NCBI RefSeq assembly: GCF_001544875.2
Contig: NZ_FCOA02000047.1
Span: forward strand, 1-41,929
DNA: 41,929 bases
Source: Caballeronia hypogeia
GTDB lineage: Bacteria > Pseudomonadota > Gammaproteobacteria > Burkholderiales > Burkholderiaceae
Reading direction: 5' to 3'
Under the pieces are notes generated by a model. It had not been told where the DNA came from. It worked only from the letters and a program-made list of their open reading frames with translations, and did no database searches. A program made the position numbers and the translations under genes. Shown one piece after another: positions 7,294-15,567 of this stretch; position 1 is the stretch's first letter, and each line of letters opens with the position of its first letter.

Positions 7294-8160
7294 ATGAATA
7301 CAGCATGGTCCGGTTATCGCGTGCTGAAGCTCGCGTGCCTCGTCGCCGCGACGCTCGCGCCCTATGCCGCGAAGGCGGCGCAGCCCGACGACGATCCCAA
7401 CAAGAACGCGCGCTGGCTCGACTTCAAGGAAGGCACGTTCAAGGGCCGTACGATCGACCCGCATGGCGATGCGGTCATCAAGCTCGATGCGCCAATGCGC
7501 GCCGCTGACGCCGCTGTCGTGCCGATCGCGATCAACGCGCAGTTCCCGCAAACGCCATCGCACTACATCAGGAAGGTCTATCTCTTCATCGACGAGAATC
7601 CAGAGCCCTATGCGGGCTCGTTCGAGTTCACGCCGGAGTCGGGTCTCGCGACCATCGAGACGCGCGTGCGCGTGGAGGACTACACCTTCATGCGCGTCGT
7701 GGCGGAAACCAATGACGGCAAGCTCTATAGCTCGATCCGTTTCGTAAAGGCGTCGGGCGGCTGCTCGGCGCCGGCGGACAAGGACGAAGACGCAGCGGAA
7801 CGCACGGCGGGACAAGTGCGCCTGCAGGCCGAAGGCCAGGCGGTGACAGGCAAGCCCGAGCTCGCGCAACTGATGGTGCGCCATCCGAACCGCACCGGCA
7901 TGGCGATGAATCAGGTGACGCGCAACTACGCGACGGCGTATTTCGTCCGCAAGGTCGAAGTCACCTATGCGGACAAACCGGTGATGACCGCGAACGTCAA
8001 CTTCTCGATCAGCGAGAACCCGAATTTCCGCTTCTACTTCGTGCCGGGCGCGAGCGGCGAACTGAAGGCGCGTATCGAAGACACGAAGAACAAGCAGTTC
8101 GACGGCGCGGTCGCGATCAGCGCGCAACCCGCCAACGCTCAGACATCGGCGATGAAATGA
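7294..8160 (+). CDS. Quinoprotein dehydrogenase-associated SoxYZ-like carrier protein (fused SoxY-SoxZ)
   Basis: A 288-residue exported protein; signal peptide about 1-29. Residues 40-157 resemble SoxY and end in the carrier motif GGC (Cys157, in KASGGCSAPAD), the only cysteine of the mature protein. Residues about 175-285 resemble SoxZ (QLMVRHPNRTGM, then KVEVTYADKPVMTANVNFSISENPNF). In thiosulphate oxidation SoxY carries sulphur intermediates on that Cys as a SoxYZ heterodimer; here the two are fused and no other sox genes are present, so the cargo is probably something made during alcohol oxidation. Start 7294 follows GGAGGG. The next gene overlaps by ATGA. Confidence 0.88.
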   Translation: MNTAWSGYRVLKLACLVAATLAPYAAKAAQPDDDPNKNARWLDFKEGTFKGRTIDPHGDAVIKLDAPMRAADAAVVPIAINAQFPQTPSHYIRKVYLFIDENPEPYAGSFEFTPESGLATIETRVRVEDYTFMRVVAETNDGKLYSSIRFVKASGGCSAPADKDEDAAERTAGQVRLQAEGQAVTGKPELAQLMVRHPNRTGMAMNQVTRNYATAYFVRKVEVTYADKPVMTANVNFSISENPNFRFYFVPGASGELKARIEDTKNKQFDGAVAISAQPANAQTSAMK

Positions 8161-9101
8161 CGCGGGGCGCCTGGTGCTCGCGTGTCCGGAGGCTCTTCGT
8201 CGCTCATGTACTGTTCGCGGCGACGCTCGCGCATGCGGCGATGAGCGGCATGCCCGCGCCCGTCGCCATCGCGCCGGGCGTGTTTGCGTTCATCGGCGAC
8301 AGCGAGGCGGTCGCGCCGGCGAATCACGGCATCGTCGCGAATAACGGCTTCGTCGTCGGAACGGATGGCGTGACGGTGATCGATACCGGGCCGTCGTATC
8401 GCTATGGTCGCGCGATGATCGAGGCGATTCGCAAGATTACGCCGTTGCCGGTGAAGCTCGTCATCATCACGCATCAGGCGCCCGAGTTCGTGTTCGGCGC
8501 GGCAGCATTTCGCGACGCCGACGTGCCTATCCTCGCGCACGCCCGCACCGCGCAACTGATCCGCGAGCGCTGCTCGATCTGTCTCGCGAATCTGCGCAAG
8601 ACGCTCGGTGAAGACGAAATGGCCGGCTCGCGCGTAACCGTGCCCGACACGACGGTGAACGGCACGACCGAGATCGAGAGCGGCGGGCGCAAGCTGCAAC
8701 TGCTGCACTTCGGGCCTGCGAGCACGCCGGGCGATCTCGCCGTGCTCGACACGCAAACCGGCGTGCTGTTCGCGGGCGGGCTCGTGTCGAACGGACGCAT
8801 TCCCGAGCTGCGCAACGAGAAGATTCCCGGCTGGCTCGCCGCGCTCGAAAACCTGCACGCGCTGGACCTCAAGACCGTGATTCCCGGCTTCGGCGCGCCC
8901 TTGCGCGGCGACGACATCCTGCGGACGGGCGTGTATCTGCGCGAACTCGAAGCGTCCGTCAAGCGTGCGTACACGAACGGCGTCGGGCTGACCGAGGCGA
9001 TGCATACGGTGCAGGTGCCGGCGTTCCGCAACGACAAGCTCTATACGATCGCGCAGCCGCAGAACGTGCAGCGCATCTACCTTAAGCTCGAAAAGCAGTA
9101 G
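8157..9101 (+). CDS. MBL-fold protein lacking metal ligands (relay system partner, probable pseudoenzyme)
   Basis: A 314-residue exported protein with a signal peptide (about 1-27) and the MBL fold throughout. It aligns well with the hydrolase at 6337-7269, but the metal site is gone: HxHxDH has become HQAPEF (106-111), the third His is replaced in ASTPGD (Ser189), the Gly-Asp is Gly-Gly (207-208) and the last His is Phe245 in PGFGAP. A CSIC pair (Cys139, Cys142) is present instead. It cannot be a normal zinc hydrolase; a binding, chaperone or Cys-based role is more likely. It overlaps the carrier gene by four bases, suggesting a stoichiometric partner. Confidence 0.85.
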   Translation: MTRGAWCSRVRRLFVAHVLFAATLAHAAMSGMPAPVAIAPGVFAFIGDSEAVAPANHGIVANNGFVVGTDGVTVIDTGPSYRYGRAMIEAIRKITPLPVKLVIITHQAPEFVFGAAAFRDADVPILAHARTAQLIRERCSICLANLRKTLGEDEMAGSRVTVPDTTVNGTTEIESGGRKLQLLHFGPASTPGDLAVLDTQTGVLFAGGLVSNGRIPELRNEKIPGWLAALENLHALDLKTVIPGFGAPLRGDDILRTGVYLRELEASVKRAYTNGVGLTEAMHTVQVPAFRNDKLYTIAQPQNVQRIYLKLEKQ

Positions 9102-9134
9102 CCTTCCCGCCACCCACCACAAGGAGACACCACG

Positions 9135-9443
9135 ATGGCCCAGCTCGTAGCGCTATACAAGAACCCGACCGACACGCAGGCATTCGACGACTACTATGCT
9201 TCGACCCACGCGCCGCTTGCCAAAACGCTGCCGGGCCTGCGGCGCTACGAGATCAGCACGGGACCGGTTGCGACGGCTTCGGGTGAATCGCCGTATCACC
9301 TCGTCGCGCTGCTGGAGTTCGATTCGCTCGATGCGATCAAGAGCGCGCTCGCCTCGCCTGAAGGTCAGAAGACCGCCGGAGATCTCGCGAATTTCGCACA
9401 GGCCGGCGTCGAGCTGCTGATGTTCGATTCGAAACCCGCCTGA
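9135..9443 (+). CDS. EthD-family small protein
   Basis: A 102-residue protein of the EthD / dimeric alpha-beta barrel family, with the typical YYASTHAPLAKTLPGLRRYEIS segment. No signal peptide, so it is cytoplasmic, unlike its upstream neighbours. Start follows AAGGAG. It lies 33 bp after the MBL pseudoenzyme gene in the same direction and before a strong hairpin, so it is probably the last gene of the relay operon. Family members are accessory proteins or small lyases/monooxygenases in degradation pathways; the function here is unknown. Confidence 0.85.
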   Translation: MAQLVALYKNPTDTQAFDDYYASTHAPLAKTLPGLRRYEISTGPVATASGESPYHLVALLEFDSLDAIKSALASPEGQKTAGDLANFAQAGVELLMFDSKPA

Positions 9444-9453
9444 TTCTTCCCAG

Positions 9454-9481
9454 CCTTCGGGGATGAGCGCATCCCCGAAGG
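9454..9481. terminator. Bidirectional hairpin between convergent genes
   Basis: A perfect 12-bp stem (CCTTCGGGGATG / CATCCCCGAAGG) with an AGCG loop sits between the convergent EthD gene (ends 9443) and the membrane protein gene (ends 9496 on the minus strand). There is no T-run on either side, so termination efficiency is uncertain, but the position is right. Confidence 0.65.
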
Positions 9482-9495
9482 GCACGCGTGACGGC

Positions 9496-10212
9496 TTAAT
9501 CGGCGTCGCCGGATTCGGCTCCCGGATCGGCCACGCGCAGATCTTCGCGCCGGTGATTGATCACGAGAAACACGCTCATCAACACCAGAAACGCGATCAC
9601 AAGCATCGTCGCGTTGATGAACACGCGCTCATAGCCCAGCTCCGATACGTTGATGAACGGATAGGGATAGAAGTCGGAAAGACTTCCGCGCCATAACGTG
9701 ATGGAAAGATAGGCAATCGGATAGACGAGCCAGAGCGCGCAGCGCCGCAACGACAAGTGAAAGCGCGGCACGAACAGGAACCAGTATAGGGCCGCGAGCG
9801 CGGGCACGACGGTGTGCAGCGATTCATTGACCAGTGCGCGATAGCCGGAAGGCACCCACAGATAACGCAGCAACGCGTTATAAGCAATGCCCACGAACAC
9901 GATATACACGACCACCGCTGTCACGACGGTCGGCTTGCGAAAGAAGCGCGCAATAGGCCATTGCGCGCGCGTCGCGACGCAAGTGAAGCAGAACGCCGTG
10001 AGCAGCACGGTCAGATTCGTCAGATAGCTGCTCATGCGGGCGAGGCCGTCGAGTACGGTGAACCCACGGCCGACCAGCCGCGCTATGGTGATGTCCGTCT
10101 GCGCCGCGAACGCGAGCCACGCGATCATCGCGATGGCCGCGGCCACCGCGAGGGACGCGGTGCTGGGCGCGGGGAGCGGGAGGTCGGGTTGGTCCGAGTG
10201 TGGTGTCTGCAT
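9496..10212 (-). CDS. Pr6Pr-family multi-pass membrane protein
   Basis: A 238-residue protein with six evident hydrophobic segments (for example ASLAVAAAIAMIAWLAFAA, VTAVVVYIVFVGIAYNALL, VVPALAALYWFLFVP) and the conserved C-terminal YPYPFINV motif of the Pr6Pr (FAR-17a/AIG1-related) membrane family. Function of the bacterial members is unknown. The start lies 83 bp downstream of the flavoprotein gene on the same strand, so both may share a transcript. Confidence 0.85.
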   Translation of the reverse strand: MQTPHSDQPDLPLPAPSTASLAVAAAIAMIAWLAFAAQTDITIARLVGRGFTVLDGLARMSSYLTNLTVLLTAFCFTCVATRAQWPIARFFRKPTVVTAVVVYIVFVGIAYNALLRYLWVPSGYRALVNESLHTVVPALAALYWFLFVPRFHLSLRRCALWLVYPIAYLSITLWRGSLSDFYPYPFINVSELGYERVFINATMLVIAFLVLMSVFLVINHRREDLRVADPGAESGDAD

Positions 10213-10295
10213 GCAGCCATTTTACGGGTGTCGCGATGACGACCGGAGTAGCCGACCCCGGGTCACCGTTTCGATTTGACCAAATGTCACCCGCA

Positions 10296-11684
10296 TTAAC
10301 GCAGTTTCACTTCCGCTTCCCGCAACGCAGTCCTCAGCCCTTCCTCGACTACGGGATGATAGAACGGCATCCGCAGCATCTCATCGATCGTGAGCTTCAT
10401 TTGCAGCGCCCACGCGAGCAAATGCGCGATATGCTCCGCCTCCGGCCCGATCCATTCCGCGCCGACGAAGCGCCTGCTCGCACGATCCACATACACGTGC
10501 ATCAGCCCGCGATTTCTCAGCATCACGCGGCTGCGTCCCTGATCCTCGAAGCTCACTTCACCCGTGACGAACGACTCCGCGGTGAGGTCGACATGACGCG
10601 CGCCGACCATCGCGATGCCGGGATCGGTGAAAGCAATCGAAATCGGCGCGCGACGCTCGACCGGTTCGACATTCGGATATCGCGCCGCATTCGTGCCCGC
10701 TCCGCGCCCTTCGTCGGCTGCTTCGTGAAGCAGAGGCAAAACGCCGTTCGCATCGCCTGCGATGAACACCGGATGCGCGCCCGCCTGCAAGGTCGATGCA
10801 TCGTAGACGGGCAAGCCGTTCGCATCGAGTTCGAGCGACGTGTTGTGCAACGCGAGGCCCGCGACGTTCGGCTTGCGTCCCGCTGCAACCAGCACGTAAT
10901 CGAACGTATCTTCGACGAGTTCGTCCGCCCCGGATACATAACGCAAACGCACTTCATCGACGTCACGCACGGCGGCTTGCACTTGCGCACGCGGCTCGAA
11001 GCGGAACGCTTCGCTGAACACGCGCTCTGCATAGTTGCGCACCTCCGGATCGGTCAAAGGACCGACCCGTCCACGCGCGCCCAGCACAGAAACACGCACG
11101 CCGAGCCGCGCGAGCGCCTGCCCGAGTTCGAGCCCGATCACACCCGCGCCGATCACCGCGACGCGCTTGGGCAGATCGTCCCATGAGAAGACATCGTCGT
11201 TGACGACGGCGCGGTTGCCGAGCGCGCGATACATCGCCGGCATGACCGGGCTCGATCCCGTCGCGATGACGACGCTCTTCGCATGCACGCGCGTGTGCTC
11301 GCCCACCTGCAGCAGGTTATCGTCGATGAAGCGCGCATAGCCACTCAGCTTGTCCGCGCCGGGCATTGCATCGACGCCCGCGACGACGAATCCGACGAAA
11401 CGGTCGCGCTCGCTCTTCACACGAGCCATGACCTCGCGCCCGTCGATGCGCACCGTGCCTTCTATATGCACGCCGAAAGCATCGGTATGCATCGCATGAT
11501 GCGCCGCCTCGGCCGCCGCGATCAGCAGCTTCGACGGCATACATCCGACACGCGCACAGGTGGTCCCATGCGCGCCGCCTTCGATGAGAATCGCCGCCGC
11601 GCCCGCCGCTTTCGCGGCGCGATACGCGGACAAGCCCGCGCTGCCCGCACCGATGATCGCCACGTCAGTCTTGATCGTGTTCAT
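10296..11684 (-). CDS. Dihydrolipoamide dehydrogenase-like FAD disulphide oxidoreductase
   Basis: A 462-residue class I pyridine nucleotide-disulphide oxidoreductase. FAD-binding GAGSAG is near residue 12, the redox-active pair is Cys43/Cys48 in CARVGCMPSK, a second Rossmann motif (GAGVIGLELG) binds NAD(P)H, and HPVVEEG near the C-terminus is the dimer-interface His-Glu. The start at 11684 is preferred over the 35-residue longer reading because the fold begins immediately (MNTIKTDVAIIGAG). No 2-oxoacid dehydrogenase E1/E2 genes or lipoyl domain lie nearby, so it is an orphan. It may act on another disulphide or as a general dehydrogenase. Confidence 0.88.
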   Translation of the reverse strand: MNTIKTDVAIIGAGSAGLSAYRAAKAAGAAAILIEGGAHGTTCARVGCMPSKLLIAAAEAAHHAMHTDAFGVHIEGTVRIDGREVMARVKSERDRFVGFVVAGVDAMPGADKLSGYARFIDDNLLQVGEHTRVHAKSVVIATGSSPVMPAMYRALGNRAVVNDDVFSWDDLPKRVAVIGAGVIGLELGQALARLGVRVSVLGARGRVGPLTDPEVRNYAERVFSEAFRFEPRAQVQAAVRDVDEVRLRYVSGADELVEDTFDYVLVAAGRKPNVAGLALHNTSLELDANGLPVYDASTLQAGAHPVFIAGDANGVLPLLHEAADEGRGAGTNAARYPNVEPVERRAPISIAFTDPGIAMVGARHVDLTAESFVTGEVSFEDQGRSRVMLRNRGLMHVYVDRASRRFVGAEWIGPEAEHIAHLLAWALQMKLTIDEMLRMPFYHPVVEEGLRTALREAEVKLR

Positions 11685-11815
11685 GATGTCGTCCTGAAAA
11701 ATGATTGCCGCATTCATGAACGAATCATGAAGCGCGGCGCCGCGCGCGTGAATGCCCGTGCGGATCGTTTTCCTGCTCGATCGTCTCAAGCGTCACGCAG
11801 CGCAAGTCATGTATT

Positions 11816-11828
11816 CATCTAGACGTCT
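11816..11828. promoter_or_regulatory. Candidate PhnF operator upstream of phnC
   Basis: CATCTAGACGTCT contains TCTAGACG and the palindrome AGACGTCT. On the minus strand it reads ACGTCTAGATG, sharing ACGTCTAGA followed some ten bases later by ATGAC with the site in front of phnG (21042-21064). TCTAGA-centred palindromes are typical for HutC-type GntR regulators, the family of PhnF. It lies 90 bp upstream of phnC and about 130 bp upstream of the flavoprotein gene. Confidence 0.45.
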
Positions 11829-11917
11829 CATCAGCGTCACTTTCTCGTCATGTTGGCTTCCTAGAATCTCCCGAACGTTTTCAGCGCGCCTTTCGAGCGC
11901 GCCCATCGAGGGAAGCT

Positions 11918-12763
11918 ATGGACGCAATACGCATCGAGCGTCTCACCAAGACGTTCCGCAACGGCCGCATGGCGCTCGACTCCGTGAATCTGCGCGTGGA
12001 AGAGGGCGAAATGGTCGCGCTGATCGGCGCGTCGGGTTCGGGCAAGTCGACTTTGCTGCGGCATATCGCCGGCTTCACGGCATCCGACCCCGCGCCTTCG
12101 CACGTCACGCTGCTCGGACGACCGATTCAGCAGAACGGCAAGATCGTGCGCGAAGTGCGTTCGATTCGCCGCGATGTCGCTTTCGTGTTTCAGCAGTTCA
12201 ATCTGGTCGGGCGTCTGTCGGTGCTCACCAACGTGCTGATCGGCGCGTTGTCGCGTGTGCCGCTCTGGCGTCGTCTGGCGGGCCGTTTTCCGCGCGGCGA
12301 ACGCACGCTCGCGATGGATTCGCTTGCAGCAATGGGCATCGGCGAACATGCGTTCGAGCGCGCGAGCAACCTGTCGGGCGGACAGCAGCAACGCGCCGCG
12401 CTGGCGCGTGCGCTCGTGCAGCGCGCGCGCATCGTGCTCGCGGACGAGCCGATCGCCTCGCTCGATCCCGAATCCGCGCGCCGCGTGATGGAGCTGATGC
12501 AGACGCTCAACCGGGAGCACAAGCTGACCGTGGTCGTCTCGCTGCATCAGATCGATGTCGCGATGAAGTATTGCCCGCGCACGATCGCGCTGCGTGACGG
12601 CCGCGTCGTCTTCGATGGCGCGACCGAACGTTTGACGCCCGTCGTGCTGCACGAACTGTACGGCTCGTCGGCGGATGAGCTGCTCACGCATCAAGCTGCG
12701 CAGGAACGCGGCGAAGCGCCCAAAGGACACGCGCGAACGTCGCCGGCCCTCGCCGGTTCCTGA
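11918..12763 (+). CDS. phnC: Phosphonate ABC transporter ATP-binding protein
   Basis: A 281-residue ATPase energising phosphonate import. Walker A is GASGSGKST, Q-loop FQQFN, signature LSGGQQQR, Walker B IVLADEP with SLDPESARR as D-loop, and the H-loop His in SLHQIDVAMKYCPR. The family assignment to PhnC rests on context (phnD and phnE follow) plus the characteristic RSIRRDVAFVFQQFNLV and the spacing. The start follows GAGGGAAG. A TAGAAT that could be a -10 box lies about 55 bp upstream. Confidence 0.93.
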   Translation: MDAIRIERLTKTFRNGRMALDSVNLRVEEGEMVALIGASGSGKSTLLRHIAGFTASDPAPSHVTLLGRPIQQNGKIVREVRSIRRDVAFVFQQFNLVGRLSVLTNVLIGALSRVPLWRRLAGRFPRGERTLAMDSLAAMGIGEHAFERASNLSGGQQQRAALARALVQRARIVLADEPIASLDPESARRVMELMQTLNREHKLTVVVSLHQIDVAMKYCPRTIALRDGRVVFDGATERLTPVVLHELYGSSADELLTHQAAQERGEAPKGHARTSPALAGS

Positions 12764-12795
12764 ACCGAATTCAATCATCAACCCTGGATCGCACC

Positions 12796-13776
12796 ATGAA
12801 ATCAGCCCGTTACTTCCTGGCTGGCGCCGCGCTCGCGTCGTGCCTTCTGACACAGACCGCGCTCGCCGAAACGATCAGCTTCGGCATCATCTCGACGGAT
12901 TCGTCCGCGGCGCTCAAGCAGCGCTGGCAGCCGCTCATCGATGATCTCAACAAGCAGACAGGCCTCGACGTGAAGGCGTATTTCGCGACCGATTACGCGG
13001 GCATCATCGAAGCGATGCGCTTCAACAAGGTGCAGATCGGCTTCTTCGGAAATGCGTCGGCGATCGAAGCGGTGGACCGTTCGAACGGCGAAGTCTTCGC
13101 GAAGGTGAAGTACAAGAACGGCGAAGCGGGCTACTACTCGCTGCTCATCACGAACGCGAACAGCAAGTGGAAGTCGCTCGATCAGGTGCTGAAGAACACG
13201 AAGGACATCAACCTGGGCTTCGGCGATCCGAACTCGACCTCGGGCACGCTCGTGCCTTCGTATTATCTGTTCGCGAAGAACGGCATCAACGCGAGGACCG
13301 CGTTCAAGAGCGTGCTGCCTTCGAGCCATGAAGCGAACATGCTCGCGGTGGTGAACGACAAGGTCGATGTCGCGACCAACAACACCGACATGCTCGACAC
13401 GATCAAGGCGCAGCATCCGGAGCTGTATCCGAAGGTGCGCGTGCTGTGGAAGTCGCCGCTGATTCCGTCGGACCCGCTCGTGTGGCGTCGCGATCTGCCG
13501 CAAGCGACGAAGGACAAGCTGCGCAATTTCTTCGACCATTACGCGGAAAAGGACCCGCGCGAACAGCAGGTGATGACGGCGATCTCCGGCTATTCGGGCT
13601 TCGCGGATTCGTCGAACGCGCAGCTCGTGCCGATTCGTCAGATTGCGCTGTTCCAGAAGAAGCAGCAGGTTCAGAACGACGCGCATCTCGACGACGCCGA
13701 CAAGAAGGCGCAAATCGCAGCGCTCGACCAAAAGATCGCCGCGCTGGACAACACGGCCAGCACGGCGGCGAAGTAA
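12796..13776 (+). CDS. phnD: Phosphonate ABC transporter substrate-binding protein
   Basis: A 326-residue periplasmic binding protein with signal peptide MKSARYFLAGAALASCLLTQ..ALA (cleavage near residue 25). The mature protein begins ETISFGIISTDSSAALKQRWQPLIDDL, the usual PhnD opening, and contains the ligand-pocket segments VQIGFFGNASAIEA and FGDPNSTSGTLVPSYY characteristic of phosphonate binders. A Lys/Asp/Gln-rich helical tail ends the protein. Start codon is 32 bp after phnC; phnE follows immediately. Confidence 0.95.
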   Translation: MKSARYFLAGAALASCLLTQTALAETISFGIISTDSSAALKQRWQPLIDDLNKQTGLDVKAYFATDYAGIIEAMRFNKVQIGFFGNASAIEAVDRSNGEVFAKVKYKNGEAGYYSLLITNANSKWKSLDQVLKNTKDINLGFGDPNSTSGTLVPSYYLFAKNGINARTAFKSVLPSSHEANMLAVVNDKVDVATNNTDMLDTIKAQHPELYPKVRVLWKSPLIPSDPLVWRRDLPQATKDKLRNFFDHYAEKDPREQQVMTAISGYSGFADSSNAQLVPIRQIALFQKKQQVQNDAHLDDADKKAQIAALDQKIAALDNTASTAAK

Positions 13777-14595
13777 ATGAAGCCGCTCGACGTCACCACG
13801 TTCGAGGCCGGCGTCGTCCGGCCCGCGCATCCGACGGCGCCCAAGCGAAGCTGGACATCGATGCTCGGCTGGATCGTCGTCATCGCGGCGCTCGGTCTTT
13901 CGTGGACGAGCGCGGACATGCGTCCGCTCGACCTGCTCGGCGCATCGGGCAACATGAGCCAGTTCGCGCGCGACTTCTTTCCACCCGACTTCACAGAATG
14001 GCGCACATATGCGCACGAAATGATCGTGACGCTCGCGGTCGCGGTGTGGGGCACGGCGCTCGCGCTGATCTGCGCGGTGCCGTGCGGCCTGCTCTCGGCG
14101 CAGAACATCGCGCCGGCGTGGATCTCGCAGCCGGTGCGCCGCCTGATGGACGCATGCCGCGCGATCAACGAGATGGTGTTCGCGATGCTCTTCATCGTCG
14201 CGGTCGGGCTCGGACCGTTCGCGGGCGTGCTCGCGTTGTGGGTGCATACGACGGGCGTGCTCGCGAAGCTGTTCGCCGAAGCGGTCGAAGCCGTGGATGC
14301 GCGTCCCGCCGAAGGCGTGCGCGCGACCGGCGCGAGCAGTCTCGACGAAATCGTCTACGGCGTGCTGCCGCAGGTGTTGCCGCTGTGGATCTCTTTCGCA
14401 CTGTATCGCTTCGAATCGAACGTGCGTTCCGCGATGGTCGTCGGCATGGTCGGCGCGGGCGGGATCGGCGTCGTGCTGTACGAGGCGATCCGCTCGTTCA
14501 ACTACGCGCAGACCGCGGCGGTGATGATCATTGTCATCTTGATCGTGTCGCTGATCGATCTCGTGTCCGGATGGGTGCGCGAACGCGTGATCTGA
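13777..14595 (+). CDS. phnE: Phosphonate ABC transporter permease
   Basis: A 272-residue inner-membrane permease of the binding-protein-dependent type. Hydrophobic segments include WIVVIAALGLSW, MIVTLAVAVWGTALALICAVPCGLL and VMIIVILIVSLIDLVSGWV. The EAA cytoplasmic loop that contacts PhnC is visible as GVRATGASSLDEIVYGVLPQVLP. It starts on the base after the phnD stop. It ends only six bases before the stop of the convergent RpiR gene, and no hairpin terminator lies between them. Confidence 0.95.
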   Translation: MKPLDVTTFEAGVVRPAHPTAPKRSWTSMLGWIVVIAALGLSWTSADMRPLDLLGASGNMSQFARDFFPPDFTEWRTYAHEMIVTLAVAVWGTALALICAVPCGLLSAQNIAPAWISQPVRRLMDACRAINEMVFAMLFIVAVGLGPFAGVLALWVHTTGVLAKLFAEAVEAVDARPAEGVRATGASSLDEIVYGVLPQVLPLWISFALYRFESNVRSAMVVGMVGAGGIGVVLYEAIRSFNYAQTAAVMIIVILIVSLIDLVSGWVRERVI

Positions 14596-14601
14596 TCCAC
14601 G

Positions 14602-15567
14602 TCACGACATTTCGATATCAAGCGACGTGATGAGCTTTTCGCGTCGCTCGAGCGCATGCAGCGCGCGCTCGCCGAGCTGCGCCGCGACGAGATTGAGCAA
14701 GCCCTCGCCGAACACGAGATACGCGCCCATGCTGTTGCTGAAGAAGCTGCTTTCGTGAGGGATCAGGAATGCGTGACGCGCGGGCGGAACGAGCGGAGAG
14801 GCGAGCGTATCGGTGATGGCGACCACGTCTAGGCCGGCATCGTTCGCCGCGTTCGCGGCGTCGGCGACGCTGCGCGTGTAGGGCGCGACGCTCGTGACGA
14901 TCACCACGTCGCCCGGCTGCAGTTGCGCGAGTCCTTCCGCGACGCCGAGCCCTTGCGCATCGAGCAGCGCGACATCCGTGCGGATCATGCTCAGCCCATA
15001 ACAGATGAAACTCGCGAGCGCGCTGAACTGGCGCAGGCCATGCACGCGCACGCGTTTCGCGTTGGCGAGCAAGGCGGCGGCGGCGCGCAGATCGTCGGGC
15101 GAGAGTTGCGAGATGAAGCCTTCCACATTGCCGATCGATTCACGCGCGAGCTTCACGACCATGTCGACTTCGGGCGCGGGATCGTGCGCGTGGGTCTTGC
15201 TGCTCGCGACGAGCCGTTCCGCCTGCTGGCTGTAGAAATGCCGATGCCGTTCCGCGAGCGTGTCGCGAAACACGCTTTGAAAGTCGGCGAATCCCGCATA
15301 GCCGAGTTTGGTCGACAGGCGCGTGAGCGTCGATGCATTGACATCGAGCGCGGTGGCCAGATCCGTGATGGTGCGCACCGCGACTTCTTCCGGGCGCTCG
15401 AGGAGCTTCGCGAGCACCGTATGCGCCTTGCCGCCGAGCGACATGCCGGCCTCGTCACGGCCGATGCGTATCACCAGTTCGCGCAGGCCATCCACGCTGC
15501 GTGGCGGCATCTTCGTGCCTGCTTCAGTTTCGCCCGCGCGCGGCGCCTTCCGTTTGCCTGTGTCCAT
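14602..15567 (-). CDS. MurR/RpiR-family transcriptional regulator
   Basis: A 321-residue regulator with an N-terminal RpiR helix-turn-helix (about residues 45-105; TITDLATALDVNASTLTRLSTKLGYAGFADFQ) and a C-terminal SIS domain (about 150-290) that in this family binds a phosphosugar or related ligand. As the last gene of the minus-strand importer/hydrolase operon it probably controls that operon; palindromes in front of the first gene are candidate operators. The 15567 start overlaps the hydrolase gene by 44 bp; an internal ATG at 15510 would avoid the overlap and is equally possible. Confidence 0.88.
   Translation of the reverse strand: MDTGKRKAPRAGETEAGTKMPPRSVDGLRELVIRIGRDEAGMSLGGKAHTVLAKLLERPEEVAVRTITDLATALDVNASTLTRLSTKLGYAGFADFQSVFRDTLAERHRHFYSQQAERLVASSKTHAHDPAPEVDMVVKLARESIGNVEGFISQLSPDDLRAAAALLANAKRVRVHGLRQFSALASFICYGLSMIRTDVALLDAQGLGVAEGLAQLQPGDVVIVTSVAPYTRSVADAANAANDAGLDVVAITDTLASPLVPPARHAFLIPHESSFFSNSMGAYLVFGEGLLNLVAAQLGERALHALERREKLITSLDIEMS

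Noticed and set aside
7294..8160. Part of a thiosulphate-oxidising sox system
   Set aside because: SoxY and SoxZ are fused, and soxA, soxB, soxX and soxCD are missing; the neighbours are MBL proteins and a LysR gene.
12802..14247. 481-codon open frame antisense to phnD/phnE
   Set aside because: Shadow frame; phnD and phnE are certain and the translation is Arg/His-rich.
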